Positions 52,386 to 63,339 of a stretch of DNA of 64,000 bases are shown in pieces. The DNA comes from Lolium rigidum. Taxonomy: Eukaryota > Streptophyta > Magnoliopsida > Poales > Poaceae. Position 1 is the stretch's first letter, and each line of letters opens with the position of its first letter. The stretch spans positions 39,461,769 to 39,525,768 of the forward strand of contig NC_061514.1 of the NCBI RefSeq assembly GCF_022539505.1, given 5' to 3'. The position numbers were made by a program, and so were the translations under genes. The notes beneath the pieces are model-generated. The model made no database searches, was not told the origin of the DNA, and saw nothing but the letters and a program-made list of their open reading frames with translations.

Positions 52386-53770
52386 AGACAACTTATTCCG
52401 TGACATGATTTTGATGTCACACGGTGAACTCACAGGTTACTAAGATGACTTATTTTGTGACATGTGAAAACTATTGTCATATGATGAACTCGACTTGGAG
52501 TTCAGACTTCAGACGACACTTTCCTTACTGTATTTATTGCTTCAATAACCGAAGCATCTTTTGTTGGAGTGAGCTGGGAGCCTGGGACTGTATGAAATAT
52601 TATTCAGATTTCGGATAGTTGTACGCGCTATATTTATTCTGGCGTACTCTCTCCGTTAGGAATTATAAGGCCAGGGAGCATTTTAAATTTGTTAGAAATT
52701 ATAAGGCATCTCTCATTTTATTGTCTTTTTCTCTTTTATTAATGCATGTTTTTTCTTTCCATTCTCATATGCATGTGAAACTATTGGTGCATATAGTAAT
52801 CAGGCATGCCAAGGAAATGGTTGCACCGGGCCACCTGCATCTTGAATTGTCTCTCTCGTGGCGTCATGAATCCTCCGAGTTCGCAACTCCAATCGCGCAC
52901 ACTCACTCGTTCGTCAGCCGTACGTGCGCGTCCTTCTTTTTCTTCGTCAGCTAGTTGAGAGTCACGTACGCCGCCCCGGCCGGCCGGGTCAAGCCATCGC
53001 CCAACATGCCGCGTGAGCACCACTGTTCCTTCCGTGCATGCAGGGAACCGACGACGACTGCAGAAGCCCCGCTCGTGCAAGCAAGCTAGGCCCGACTTGG
53101 CACTATGAAAAATGCTGACGAAATGCAACTGCGGACGTACTGCAAGCATGGCCATGGGCGGAGCTCCACTAGGGCGGCTGCCCTACTACCTTACATTTCG
53201 GGATTCAGATGCATCATTATTTTGGATAATTTAAGCGATCGTACGTAGAAAACGGACTCTGTATAAAAAATGCATGTTTTAGTAAAAACTACGTAAAACT
53301 GACTCTAACCCCCCCCCCCCCCCCCCAAAAGACTAGATCTAGCCTACCCGGAAACATCCTCTCTTTTTTTTTTTTTTGCAATAGCCACTTATCAATCTAA
53401 CAAAACCCGACTCTAAACAATGTACTAGATGGGCTAATTTGGCCAGCTTATGGAGTAGCTGAAACGATTGATAGGAATGCGATGCATTATCTTTTATGGT
53501 TCTACTTTGGCTTTGTATATCTTTTTTTATCTAAAATTCTAGTCGTTTAGACAGTCAATGTCTTTGGATAAGGATGTGTGGACATGTTCGCTCAATTGTA
53601 GAAACAATGTTGAGAACCCTTCTCGAAACATGTCAATCTGCTTAGAAAATGTCATAATTTAAAGTATGGATGCAATGGTAACATAGTGGAGAAATCAAAA
53701 GAAGGGGAAGACACTAGGTCGCTGTTGATTATTTTTACAGCGGGATATGTTCTATATTGCTACATATACT
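52386..53770. other. 3' flank of the lipoate ligase gene and intergenic DNA
   Basis: 52646-52720 has a Mariner-like tip (CTCTCTCCGTTAGGAATTATAAGG) with a nearby second copy of GAAATTATAAGGC. 53155-53190 resembles an hAT MITE end (GGGCGGAGCTCCACTAGGG). 53309-53326 is an 18-base C run. No gene recognised. Confidence 0.4.
53309..53326 (+). repeat. Poly-C run (18 bases)
   Basis: Uninterrupted C homopolymer; its length may be uncertain in the assembly. Confidence 0.85.
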
Positions 53771-54720
53771 TTATTTTTTCGAGAGTATTGCCAAAGACGT
53801 ACCATATCTTTATAAAAGGCAGGAATGCAAGTACAAGATATGCTTCAACTCGCTGCGAACAACAAGCGTAGCAAGAACTCCACACACACACACACAAGCT
53901 AGTCCGAAGACAGCCACCACGACAACACAACTACAAAGCAAAAGAGCCTGCCCAAAACTGAGAAACATTGCTGCGTCTCGACCGACGCCGGACACCTCCG
54001 AAGAACAACCCCCTCCACAGAACTTCTCTCGTCAACGCACCATCCACTCTTTATGCCTAAAAGGAGGTGGCAGGCGGATGGCGGAACTTGAAGAACCTCG
54101 GGGAAGGCACCGTCTTGGACTTGCTGCCGACGACGTGCATTGCGCCGCTGCATCTCGAGATTGGACAGCGGTAACACCGGGGGAGTGCAACGAAGAACCT
54201 CCAAGCCGTGTCTCCAAACACGATGCTCCCAACAGAGAGACGACATCGAGGACGCCGCCACCGTGCCGATCCTACTCCGAATCTAGGCTTTCACCCGGAG
54301 ACCCCTACCAACTCCAAGAGAGTGAGGAAAATGGTGACACACCTCGGCGACGCCTCCACCGAGGGATCCGACGCCCACAGGCGTCGTCGCCGCCGGCTCG
54401 GCAACTGCCAAGCAGGACTTTCTTCCGGGTCGTCACCAATCCCACACCTCGAAGGGTTGGGGCAGCACCGTCCTGTAGACTCACACCGCTGCCACTGCAG
54501 CACCCGCCGTTGTATCCACAAAGCCATGGTCCTCCGACACCACACACTACTGAGAGAAATGCAGCCACTCCACCTCCAACCATGACGAAGAAGTGCAGCC
54601 TCCCACCTCCTCCGGCAAGGGCTAGGATCGTCCGCCCCAGTGGTCACCCGTTCCAGGTTCCAGCCATGGACGACCCAACCCTGAAGGCCCAAATCGGGCC
54701 CGTGAAGGCCTAGATTGAGC
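53771..54720 (-). mobile_element. Possible non-LTR retroposon, minus strand
   Basis: Read on the minus strand, the segment is GC-rich, then ends GATATGGTACGTCTTTGGCAA ... CTCTCG followed by an A-run (T on plus near 53772). Such a tail resembles grass non-LTR elements. The plus-strand 318-codon ORF (53757-54713) is Pro/Arg-rich without recognised domains and is probably antisense to the element. No target duplication was found. Confidence 0.4.
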
Positions 54721-54805
54721 CCGCCCTGATCTCTTGTTTAGAGTTGTTTAATAACTTCTCTTGTCTTGAATCAAGAGACTCATTTTTTAAGTTCAGTTTT
54801 TTTCC

Positions 54806-54871
54806 GAAATGGAGACATTTTCTAGGTTTAGTTCTTTTTCTTCTGAAATGGAGACATTTTCTAGGTTTAGT
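54806..54871 (+). repeat. Short tandem duplication
   Basis: GAAATGGAGACATTTTCTAG plus seven further bases occurs at 54806-54832 and 54845-54871, a period of 39 bp. Confidence 0.85.
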
Positions 54872-55804
54872 GGAAATTATTTATGAACTACTTCCTCTGG
54901 TCTGAATTAGTTGGCGAAACCAGAGGGTAGCATTTTTTAACACATGATAGTTGATACAATGCCGCACAAATCATGCCTGTTTTAGTTCTCGCCGTCGTCC
55001 CAAAGCCATTTTTACCGGGAAATAATGTGGATGCCAGCAATTGAGGAGGTCTACCAGCCAATTGGCAAGCTGTTGGTGACAGTTATGCTTGACAGAAGTC
55101 TCAAATCAACTGTGCGTGCGTGCGTGCGCGTCCGTAGATGGATCACACGTCTGCCCGGCCACGCCCGTGTGTCGTGTCGTGTCGTCTAACACTGATTGAG
55201 CAAGCGACACCGACATGTTTTTCCCTCACGTGGGTTAGTTCTTCAGTGATTGACCGATCTAGTGAACCAACACACATTCCGTCTCCTCGACCGTTAACTC
55301 CACGTCAGGCCCGATGGCTACGGGTATCCGCATCACTGTTGGTCCTTAACGTAGAAGGTCGCCGGTGTAGAAAAGGGAGATCCTAACCGTCCGCGACGGA
55401 GCCGGGGGTCCAGATCGATCTCTATCACACGACACAGGCCACAGGGTTGAGTCACCGAGGGTTACGTGCGCATGCTTGGACGGATCGCGTATTGACGCGC
55501 AACTGCACGGGCACAGTGTTCCGGTTAGTGACAGGTAGTGGCCATCACACGAGACGCATCACGCTAACTCATACCGGCCAGCAGAAATTATTAATTAATT
55601 AACAAGATCGAAGGCAACAAGTTTCATTTTCTTATTGACATTCGTGCAAAGAAAATTGCAAACGATCGGCTGAGGGAGAAGACACAGGCTGGCTATATCG
55701 TTTTTCAGCGGAGCTGAGCTGAGACTGAGAGTGGAGTGGAATGAAGCGACCCAGTACTAGCAGAGGTGTTGCTTAATTACACGTGAATACTTCGGTTATC
55801 CTCC
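54872..55804. other. Intergenic, 3' side of the Aux/IAA gene
   Basis: No gene recognised. A GTGTC run (GTGTCGTGTCGTGTCG near 55170) is the only clear repeat. Confidence 0.45.
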
Positions 55805-56375
55805 TCACTGCTTGATCCTTCGGTTCGACGGTTTCGCCGGGATTATCCGGATCCTCTTCGCCACACGGACGAAATCTCTGAAAACGGCAAGGCAAATGTC
55901 GCCTCAGTTCATCGCTACAAAGATCAATATCACAGAAGTTAAACTACTGGGCCCAGTGCGCAAGGATGATTACTTACTTCCAGTTGAGGTCGCCGGCGAG
56001 GAGGAGGTCGTCCTCCATGTCCTCGTACGCCACCACGTGCCCCGGCACGGCATTGGAAAGGTCCAGCTGGAGGCCCTCGCCTCCGGCCGCCTGCGCGGCG
56101 TCCGCGTCATCGTCGTCGACGAACATGCGCCGGAGCGCGGCGGCGAGGCTGCGGTACCCGGTGTGGGTGCTGAGGTGGACGCGGTGGCAGATGCAGCGCC
56201 CGTCCAGGACCACCGTGACCGGCGGCACCACACCCGCCGCCAGCACGTCCTCCTCCTGCACGGACGACAGCCGCAGCAGCTTCCGCCTCTCGCTGTCCGG
56301 CGCCGGCGGCCGGCGCTTCGTGTGCCGCTCGAAGCTGGAGCTGCTGGGTCCCGCACCATTGCCGCCGCTCATCAT
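55805..56375 (-). CDS. IAA33: Non-canonical Aux/IAA protein, IAA33 type, 2 exons
   Basis: Exon 1 56375-55978 and exon 2 55877-55805, joined across GTAAGT/TTTTCAG, encode 156 residues. Residues about 52-150 form a PB1 domain like domains III/IV of Aux/IAA proteins: VTVVLDGRCICHRVHL, YRSLAAALRRMF, DLSNAVPGHVVAYEDMEDDLLLAGDLNWKDFVRVAKRIRI. The canonical repression motif (LxLxL) and degron (GWPPV) are absent, as in Arabidopsis IAA33, whose wording in this region is very close. Such proteins bind ARF partners through PB1 but are not expected to be degraded by the TIR1 auxin receptor. The N-terminus is Ser/Arg-rich and disordered-looking, with KRRPP as a possible nuclear signal. Of the two adjacent Met codons the first was taken. 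The C-terminal tail KPSNRRIKQ is basic. Confidence 0.92.
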
Positions 56376-56493
56376 GGCCGGATTGCTGAGGAAGAAGAGG
56401 TCGCCGGAGTTTGTGGAAGGCGGTTGCGTGTGGGGTTTTCGGGAGGGCCTGGTCTTGCTGATTTGTGTTTTGTTGCGGCCGGAGTGCGGGCGG

Positions 56494-56500
56494 ATTTATA
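56494..56500 (-). promoter_or_regulatory. TATA box of the Aux/IAA gene
   Basis: TATAAAT on the minus strand, about 120 bp upstream of the start codon and in a GC-rich context. Position fits a short 5' UTR. Confidence 0.6.
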
Positions 56501-58429
56501 GGAGGCCGGTGATGATCTATGATGGGACTGAGGAGCTAGCTGCTACTCCACTAGGCTGGTGCTAGGGTTACTGCAGACTGCATTCAATAACACCGAGCGT
56601 TCACCGAAATATTCCTACACATAAAACGCTTTCACGTACGCGTACGACTTGTGCGACCACCACTTCTCTGCCGTGTACGGGTGTATAACGGCATGCCTAA
56701 TATCACGAATGTCCTAGTAGAACTAGCATTTCACAGCTCATATTCACACATAAATAAATATATGCTCCGTACTTCATCCGTACATGCACTTCTAACTTTT
56801 TTTTAACTCAAAAGAATTAGAAACATATATAACATCAAATTAGTACGTATATTACTCCCTCTGTGTCCGATACAGGATGTTTTAGATTTTTTTAAATTTG
56901 GATGTATCTATATGTTACGCATCTTTATGAAACGGAAGGAATACAAAACTACATTTTAAGGAATTCTTAATTTCTTTGGATCGACTAGGCTAGATGTAAT
57001 CGTTAATGTAAAGTATATGATAAATCTGTGTGTCTCAATCTATTAAAGCTGAGAGAGAACAGGGAGAAAGATGGGAGAGGGGAAGAGTACCTTCTCCCTG
57101 GCTTGATGAACTGGTTGAGCCGGCCATGGTGAAGTACGGCGGCGACGACGACAGGGAGTGGGCGAGGTGGTGGTGGTGCTTCCCGTCAGCACTGCGCAAA
57201 ACCTAGATTGGTAGGTCGTGTCGGTGGGGTTGCGGCTCGCGACGAACCTTGTGTTGCGTGCCATCGGCCCCCAATTAACCAGAGTTTGGTTGGGCGCCCC
57301 CGATCAGGGCGCGGTCAAGGGTTACGTCAAGCTGTTGGGCTCAAACGGGTGGAGATCATCCTAATAGGAATCACTAATACCAATTTAGAGCCATAAATGA
57401 TGCTTTATGGCAGTAAATTGGCTAGATGCATGATAAGCGTTTTTCCTTGAGAGAAACAAAAAAAAAACCCTAGCCGCCGCCATATGCCTGACTCCTTCCT
57501 CTCCGACCAGGAATCAATGGATCCCGGCCTCCTCTAATTGCCACTCTGATGATGAGAGTGTTTGCGCTCGGGCTCTAGTAAGGTCCGTAAAGTTAGAGGT
57601 TGGTCAACTGACACCTCCTTGGCGGCAATCTTGCTGGTGGCACCGAGGAGGATGGGCAATTTTATGGTAGCAAGCAATGAATCTTGTTCAGTCAACGCAT
57701 GTTGCAAGTTTAGTTTCAAAAGATTCGGTTTAATTCCAGGGTTCAACAGCGACGACTGGGAAGCTGGTCCTTTGGGGAACATGCATGACGACTTTCCACC
57801 TGTCATCAACAACGTCAAACTCGCACCCGTAAGGGAATGGCAGTAGCGGCGCATCGGCGGCTCGTTCGAGCGGCAGTGTTGGTTGTTAGGTGGCCCAAAA
57901 ACCTCTATCTAGTATTTTTTTTCTCGAAAAAAAAGGAATGCATGCTGAAACAACACCGGGAACAAAACCGGGTAAAAGAAGGGATGGGCTCCTCCTCCTC
58001 TTCTTAACAGCTGAAAAAGAAATCGATTGCCAGTAGGGTTGCTTGCAAGTGAGAAAAGGAGAAATTAACAAGGGTACACACAAATATATATGGTTATCTT
58101 GCGGTGTAATCCGAGACACTGAAGTAAACAAAAGGGACGTCCAGATCGGCTACAGCTTCTGGCTGTTGCTTGGCATAGATGGCCGTGTGTTTGCCGGGCA
58201 TAGATGGCCGTGCCGTGCGTGCGTGCGTGTGTGCGAGTCCAAGACCGGCGCGAGGTGCGGTGGGAGTTTGTTCTCGTGAGAAGCGAGGGACGGGGCACAC
58301 GACCGCGCATGCAGCGAGCGGTTGCCGAACGGCTCGCGCGCCGTTTGACCCTCCGGCCGATGGTCGTTCGATCCGGCTGCCAGGCCGTGCATCTCGCCCA
58401 TCCAGCCGGAGTCCTGGATTCGGCCGGCC
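56501..58429. other. Intergenic, no gene recognised
   Basis: Upstream side of the Aux/IAA gene, then mixed sequence. 58163-58222 has a repeated CATAGATGGCCGTG followed by a CGTG run. ORFs (e.g. plus 57562-57846, minus 58553-58065) lack recognised content. Confidence 0.4.
56855..56941. mobile_element. Short Stowaway MITE
   Basis: CTCCCTCTGTGTCCGATACAGG at the left and an inverse-like TTATGAAACGGAAGGAA at the right, flanked by TA. About 87 bp. Confidence 0.6.
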
Positions 58430-58575
58430 GGTGAACGCATCTGCCACACGTACGCGACACATTTGCTCTGGATATGTTTGAATGAGTCGTCGTGGATAAA
58501 AGCAATAGTCTAACGAGGTGACATATTTGGCGGTCTTTTGTCTGCCAATCCATAAGGACCTATCCAAGGTTTAGA
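58430..58575 (+). repeat. Dispersed direct repeat, copy 1
   Basis: Opens GTGAACGCATCT and includes TGTTTGAATGAGTCGTCG, ATAAAAGCAATAGT and GTCTGCCAATCCATAAG. Matches 59058-59203 at most positions. Confidence 0.85.
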
Positions 58576-59001
58576 GGGGGAGACTTGTATATGATCTCCC
58601 TATTAGGTAGGATCATAGGATCAATTTAGAAAAATCATACTTTTGCTATGCGAAAAAATCTGAAAATAATTAGCAACATGCATATAGGTTGAATCTATAA
58701 CTTCAAAAAAATTCAGCTCAAAATCTAATCTACACTTGGAGGAAAAAAAAAGACAAATTCTGTTGTGAATAGTGTCAGATCTAGTTGAATAGTATTTCAC
58801 ACTATTCACACCCAGATTTATCTTTTTTGTCTCTCTAAGCGTATGTTGAATTTGAAGTTGCAAATGTTTGGCATTGCATATATAACATAAATGTTTGTTG
58901 TCATTTTTTTCAGAATTTTTGAACATGTTTTGTCTTTGCAAAAAATTAATCTCATAGATCCTATCTAAGATCTGATCCTACCTAAGTCTTCCCCAGGTTT
59001 A

Positions 59002-59203
59002 GAGCATCTCCAGCCGCGTCCGCCAAAGCGTCCTCCAAACCGATTTGGACTGGTGCCGGTGAACGCATCTCCAACAAGCGGCACACTTGCTCTGGACATG
59101 TTTGAATGAGTCGTCGCGGATAAAAGCAATAGTTTAACGAGGCGACATATTTGGCTGTCTTTTGTCTGCCAATCCATAAGAACCTATCCAAGGCTTAGAG
59201 GAC
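59002..59203 (+). repeat. Dispersed direct repeat, copy 2, with Harbinger-like tip
   Basis: Copy 2 of the 58430 repeat (59058-59203), preceded at 59002 by GAGCATCTCCAGCCGCGTCC after TTTA. That is the usual tip of grass PIF/Harbinger-type elements. No partner tip was found to the right, so the element is truncated. Confidence 0.6.
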
Positions 59204-59228
59204 ATGCCACATAGTACACATATGTGGC

Positions 59229-59750
59229 ATGTCCTCTCGTGCAAGCATGTCCACCTATTCGGAATTAGCTTTTGGCAGTGCAGTGCTAGCCGGTCGTGGA
59301 GACACCAATCGAGGAGGAAGCGCTCTATCTATCGTTGTCTCACCGTCGCCGATGTCCCAAGCAATGCAGGAGGACGAAGACTTGGTGGTCGCCATCGAGG
59401 CTGAGGAGCTCGACTAGTGGCCCCACTGCCCAAGGCGTTTTTCCTCTCCGCTCTCCAAGCGGGTGGCGCAGGCTGACCAATGAAGCTGTTGAGAGTGAGG
59501 CATTCGTCGAAATGGAAAGGGCACACAAGGAAGCTGTCCAGCGGGAGGCTGCGGCCAGGACGTGGGCAGCGGCCTAGAAGGAGAGGAGGGAGGCTAGCCT
59601 TCCGAACCAGTTCTCCCCGGGGGAAGAGAAACAATCTACGCCGTGGACCTCTGTCAATCTGTGTGCCCCCTTGGGCCCTGCAATAGTCACTGGCGGCAAG
59701 GTACAACCTCACGCCCGTCGTCATCAAAGTCGGGACCGACAAATAGCATG
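59229..59750 (+). pseudogene. Transposon-derived ORF remnant
   Basis: Frame pieces read EDEDLVVAIEAEELD, then in another frame SGWRRLTNEAVESEAFVEMERAHKEAVQREAAARTWAAA. The charged, Ala/Glu-rich helical character is typical of TE-associated hypothetical proteins in wheat relatives. A frameshift between the pieces and a stop at 59575-59577 show decay. Function unknown. Confidence 0.4.
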
Positions 59751-60054
59751 ACCAACCCAAGCCTAGGGTTTGGTTAACATAGTTATTGTTAGTTTAGGTT
59801 TGTACTGCTCATTTATTAGGGAAAATTAGATTCAATCATCTCTCCTTTCAACCTTCAATTAATAAAATGTAATTTAAAGCTTATTTTAGATTTTGAATCA
59901 AAATCTGGAAACAATGGGTACCTGCGATTGAGGTCAAAACACGACCCAAACAGATAAAGGGTGGCAATATGTCCATACATATCCACGCGGCCACAAATAT
60001 AGACCAAATCAAAATATGTTGTGTTTGATTTGGGCGGGGGTTTTGATGCCCTAA

Positions 60055-61231
60055 GAGCATCCCACCGGTGCCCCCATATGGCGCCTGGAAATTGGTCTGG
60101 ACAATGTCGTTGGGGGCTCCAACAAAAAAAGTCATGGATTTTGGGATGGATTCCCACATCGGCGACCCCCAAATGGACCTCCCAAAAGAATTTCAGCTAA
60201 AAATGTAAATTAAATCAAAGTTCAAAGTTAGCCACGAAGGCGCCCACATCCAAATCAAAGTATCATTTGGCATGTAAGTTCAAATTAACCGGCCATGAAG
60301 CCGGCCACGAAAACGCCATCAAGGTTTGGCTCATATTACAAAATGGGGTATAGGGAGATATAAATCAAATGGAGGAGCTCGGCGGGTTGTCAGTCACAAG
60401 CTGTGCTAGCTGCTCTGCCTTGGGTGTTGCTTGGAATGTCACCGGTGTAGGCTGCTCTGCGGCTGATACCGCATTCATTTCTTACATGATGCGCGCGGGA
60501 CATTTTGTACCACACCATAAAGATCTTGGACTCTTCGTTCGTTTTATCACTGCGGCTTGCGAGGTTTCGTTCATGACTTGTAGGAGGGTGGAATGAGCGA
60601 CGACCTTGGCGGCTTCAACTTTAGCCTCCTCAAGCTTAATGTATTCGTCGGCGCTATCCAACAACGCCACCACAAAGCCTTTGTTGATGTAGGTCGGCGA
60701 CGATGGCGAGGTGCTCCGGCTCGCTGTGGTACTCCTCCCACTGGATAAGGATGTCGCCTCCTCGGCTCTCAATGTAAGTCGCATGTGCCTCCTTATTGGC
60801 CACCCGACATTGATGGTTGTTGCGGTCGCCGATGGCGAAGGATTGCGGCAGAAGCTCCGGCGCTGAACCATTGTTCGACACCACCTCCGATTACTTCGTG
60901 ACACGCTTCTTGCCCGTCGGCTTGGCAAGCCGCGCCATCGGTTTGAGACGGCAAGGACTCGCGCGGCAGAGAGAGAGCAGACGGGCAGGAATGATAGTGG
61001 CAGCGAGAGTGGAAATGGGGGATGATTTTTTTGAGGTATTGGGGAAGGGTATAGATTCCCTGTGGGGTGCACAGCCTTTCCGACGTGGCGAGCACTGCTG
61101 ACGCCCCTGTCTGATATTTCGGACTGACGCCCCTGTTTGATATTTCGGACCGTGCCGGCACAGTTTAGAAAGTGCGGGTGTGGAATGTTTCCGGGCCGCA
61201 GCCCACTAAAACCCGTTTGAAGGGGATGCTC
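60055..61231 (-). mobile_element. Non-autonomous PIF/Harbinger-like element
   Basis: Ends GAGCATCCCACCGG at the left and, inverted, GAGCATCCCCTTC at the right, flanked by TAA on both sides (60052-60054 and 61232-61234), the usual Harbinger duplication. The interior carries minus-strand ORF remnants (60482-61072). One of these, ADEYIKLEEAKVEAAKV, recalls the coiled C-terminal part of Myb/NAM-associated ORF1 proteins of Harbinger elements. No DDE transposase. Confidence 0.6.
60482..61072 (-). pseudogene. Harbinger ORF1-like (Myb/NAM-associated) remnant
   Basis: Minus-strand 196-codon frame. Only the segment SADEYIKLEEAKVEAAKVVA and the following NETSQAAVIKR look family-like; the N-terminal half is out of the expected frame, where another reading (60884-60654) gives SNNGSAPELLPQSFAIGD. 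It is therefore shifted at least once. Identification is by resemblance only. Confidence 0.4.
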
Positions 61232-61593
61232 TAACGTGCATGCATGTGAGAGACCTTAACACCAAAACCCGTACAGAACGGCAGCTCCATCGATGTATAC
61301 ATGCACCGACAGTTCTGTAATTCGGTTGCATTGCATGCATCATCTCCGTTTGGTGGAACAGTGCCGAATTAGTGACCCCTGACACGCGTGTTCCTCTGCC
61401 TCATTTCCGTTTTGTTTCTTTCGAACGACGAGGGCCGGTCGGCGCTGTTCATGTGTTGGCAATGTGCACTGTGGAGGACGCGCGTGGATCAGTGGATGTA
61501 GGACGAGGGAATTAACCGAGCTAGGGAAAGTACGCGCTGGCCATCCATTCCCAAATAAGGTGATACTTAGCATCAAATTTTGTCTAAAGAATA

Positions 61594-61632
61594 CACCCTC
61601 CGTTTGTAAAGTTTTGTTTGGAACGGAGGGAG
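61594..61632. mobile_element. Minimal Stowaway-type palindrome
   Basis: CACCCTCCGTTTGTAAAG and GTTTGGAACGGAGGGAG, flanked by TA on both sides. Only 39 bp, about two TIRs with almost no interior. Confidence 0.55.
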
Positions 61633-61761
61633 TATATTTCTACATTTTTAATGCATTCTAATAATTCTAAACTATACAAAAACTTTTTACTATGCGGAAA
61701 TCGAACCTAATAACATTTAACACATCATCTCCTAATTTTGTACATGCACTTAAATAGAGTA

Positions 61762-61884
61762 CCTCATCCGTCTCATGAAACATGTCGGAGATTTGTCTAA
61801 ATTTCGATATATCTAGACATTGAATAATATTAAATACATCCAAATTTTGACAAATTTTCAACATGTTTCATGAGACAGAGAGAG
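61762..61884. mobile_element. Stowaway-type MITE (123 bp)
   Basis: Left CTCATCCGTCTCATGAAACA and right TGTTTCATGAGACAGAGAGAG are inverted; flanked by TA (61760-61761, 61885-61886). Confidence 0.75.
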
Positions 61885-62265
61885 TATAATTTGCTCAGGT
61901 CATCTGTTTATAAAAAATAAAATAACCTTTTTGTCTAATAATTGGAGGAGAGGGGAGAGGAGATAGAAGGTAAGTGAACTCTCGTGCAAAAGTCAACTCT
62001 ATCACGTGGCACTTTGTGAGAATAAAATATGAACCATGTATTAATACATTATACATTTTTATAGCCAACAATTATACATGTTAGTTATAACTTGGCTATA
62101 GATAGCATGGTGTCTGCTTATATCCACTGGTTGGCTATAATTAAGGGTATGATTAAATTTGTTCTTAGCTGGAGGTGGAAGAATCAATGAGAAGAGATTT
62201 GTTTGCATATTTTCAATGCATTTTTTTTACTCACTTCATCATATATCTTTAAAAATGGGGGATTG

Positions 62266-62567
62266 CTAGTTTTCAGTAGATTGGGAACTAAGCTAGTGCT
62301 CAATAAAATCCTGCAATATCGAATTTGCATCGTGATTCGTGTACTTGAGTTGTAATGGGTTGCAACTGAGATTTTTTTCCAATTGCAAGTGAGGCTACAG
62401 CTGAAAATTTTCAGTTACAAGTAAGGTTGCAACTACAAAAAATACCTCCAAACCGTTAAGTCCATGCTAATGACGAGTTGCAACATATGAGTTACAACTT
62501 ACAACTGAGATTCAATAATCGTTATTCTATTGAGAACTAAGTTAATTCTCAGTAGATTGAGAACTAG
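62266..62567. mobile_element. MITE with ~41-bp inverted ends (302 bp)
   Basis: The left end CTAGTTTTCAGTAGATTGGG ... CTCAATA mirrors the right end TATTGAGAACTAAG ... GAGAACTAG. The tips are themselves nearly palindromic. The interior repeats GTTGCAACT and GAGTTGCAAC words. A shorter relative lies at 13391-13523. No unambiguous target duplication. Confidence 0.65.
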
Positions 62568-63249
62568 TCACGTCCTTAAAAATATTTTGTAATATTTTAA
62601 AGTTTTAATATGTTCCCTTATTTGTGAAGGGAGGCCAAGGAAGACTATGGTCGTAGCAGTAGCACAGTACGTGCCCACTGATTCGGCGAGTGTACGTGCC
62701 GCCGGGCTGCATGCCGGGACAGCAGTGTACTGTGTACAGCTCTCTTCTACGTACGCACAGTGCGCCTGTACGCACGCAGGCACGTACCGCCTGCCTCTTC
62801 GACGACTATGTGTCGTTCCACGTAGAGCTTCCAGCGGTGGAGGGCCCGTGCCTTCGGCGATCGCTGTGTTCGGCGCCGCCGCGCCGTAAGTACGTGTGCC
62901 CGGCCCGCCTTACGTTTCGTGTCGTTTTCTCCCAATTTGTAGCTTGACCCATATGTCAACAGGAGTGTGCGTACGACACTGCATGCATTGCACAAGATTG
63001 AAAATAGCAAGTTTGACGTCCTTCTCCACCGATGAGGTTGATGAGCTCGACTCCACGGCCGCTGGCACAGTCGCCGGGGACAACAACACTTGGAGACGGA
63101 GCGACAAAGGACGCCTCAGCGCTGAAGGGCCTCCTTACTGGCATGCCGGCCACGAGTGCACGCAGCACCGCAATGCTGAGTGGCAGCATCGGCCTTGGAT
63201 AACGGGTGCGCAAAATCGCCACCATTGAGGAACTCCGCGACTGTCTATA
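62568..63249. other. Intergenic; ORFs of unknown nature
   Basis: 62640-63230 is GC-rich with ORFs on both strands (minus 63225-62956, 89 codons). No motif recognised. It may belong to the decayed copia element at right. Confidence 0.35.
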
Positions 63250-63339
63250 GCATGGTCTTTCCTTGGAGCACTAGATCCTAGCGCCCTATTCCTCCCACCA
63301 CCTCGGCAAAGAAAATGAGCATGAAAAATGTTCGAAACA

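Larger units (their letters stand above)
61235..62265. other. Intergenic with two Mariner MITEs
   Basis: Apart from the MITEs at 61594 and 61762 no gene or ORF of note. Confidence 0.45.

Noticed and set aside
52781..53155. 124-codon minus-strand ORF
   Set aside because: No recognised motif or splice context.
53309..53326. Poly-C run as a functional element
   Set aside because: Homopolymer without context; may be a sequencing or assembly length artefact.
53757..54713. 318-codon plus-strand ORF
   Set aside because: Composition is Pro/Arg/Thr-rich with no domain, and the opposite strand ends like a retroposon. Treated as antisense chance frame.
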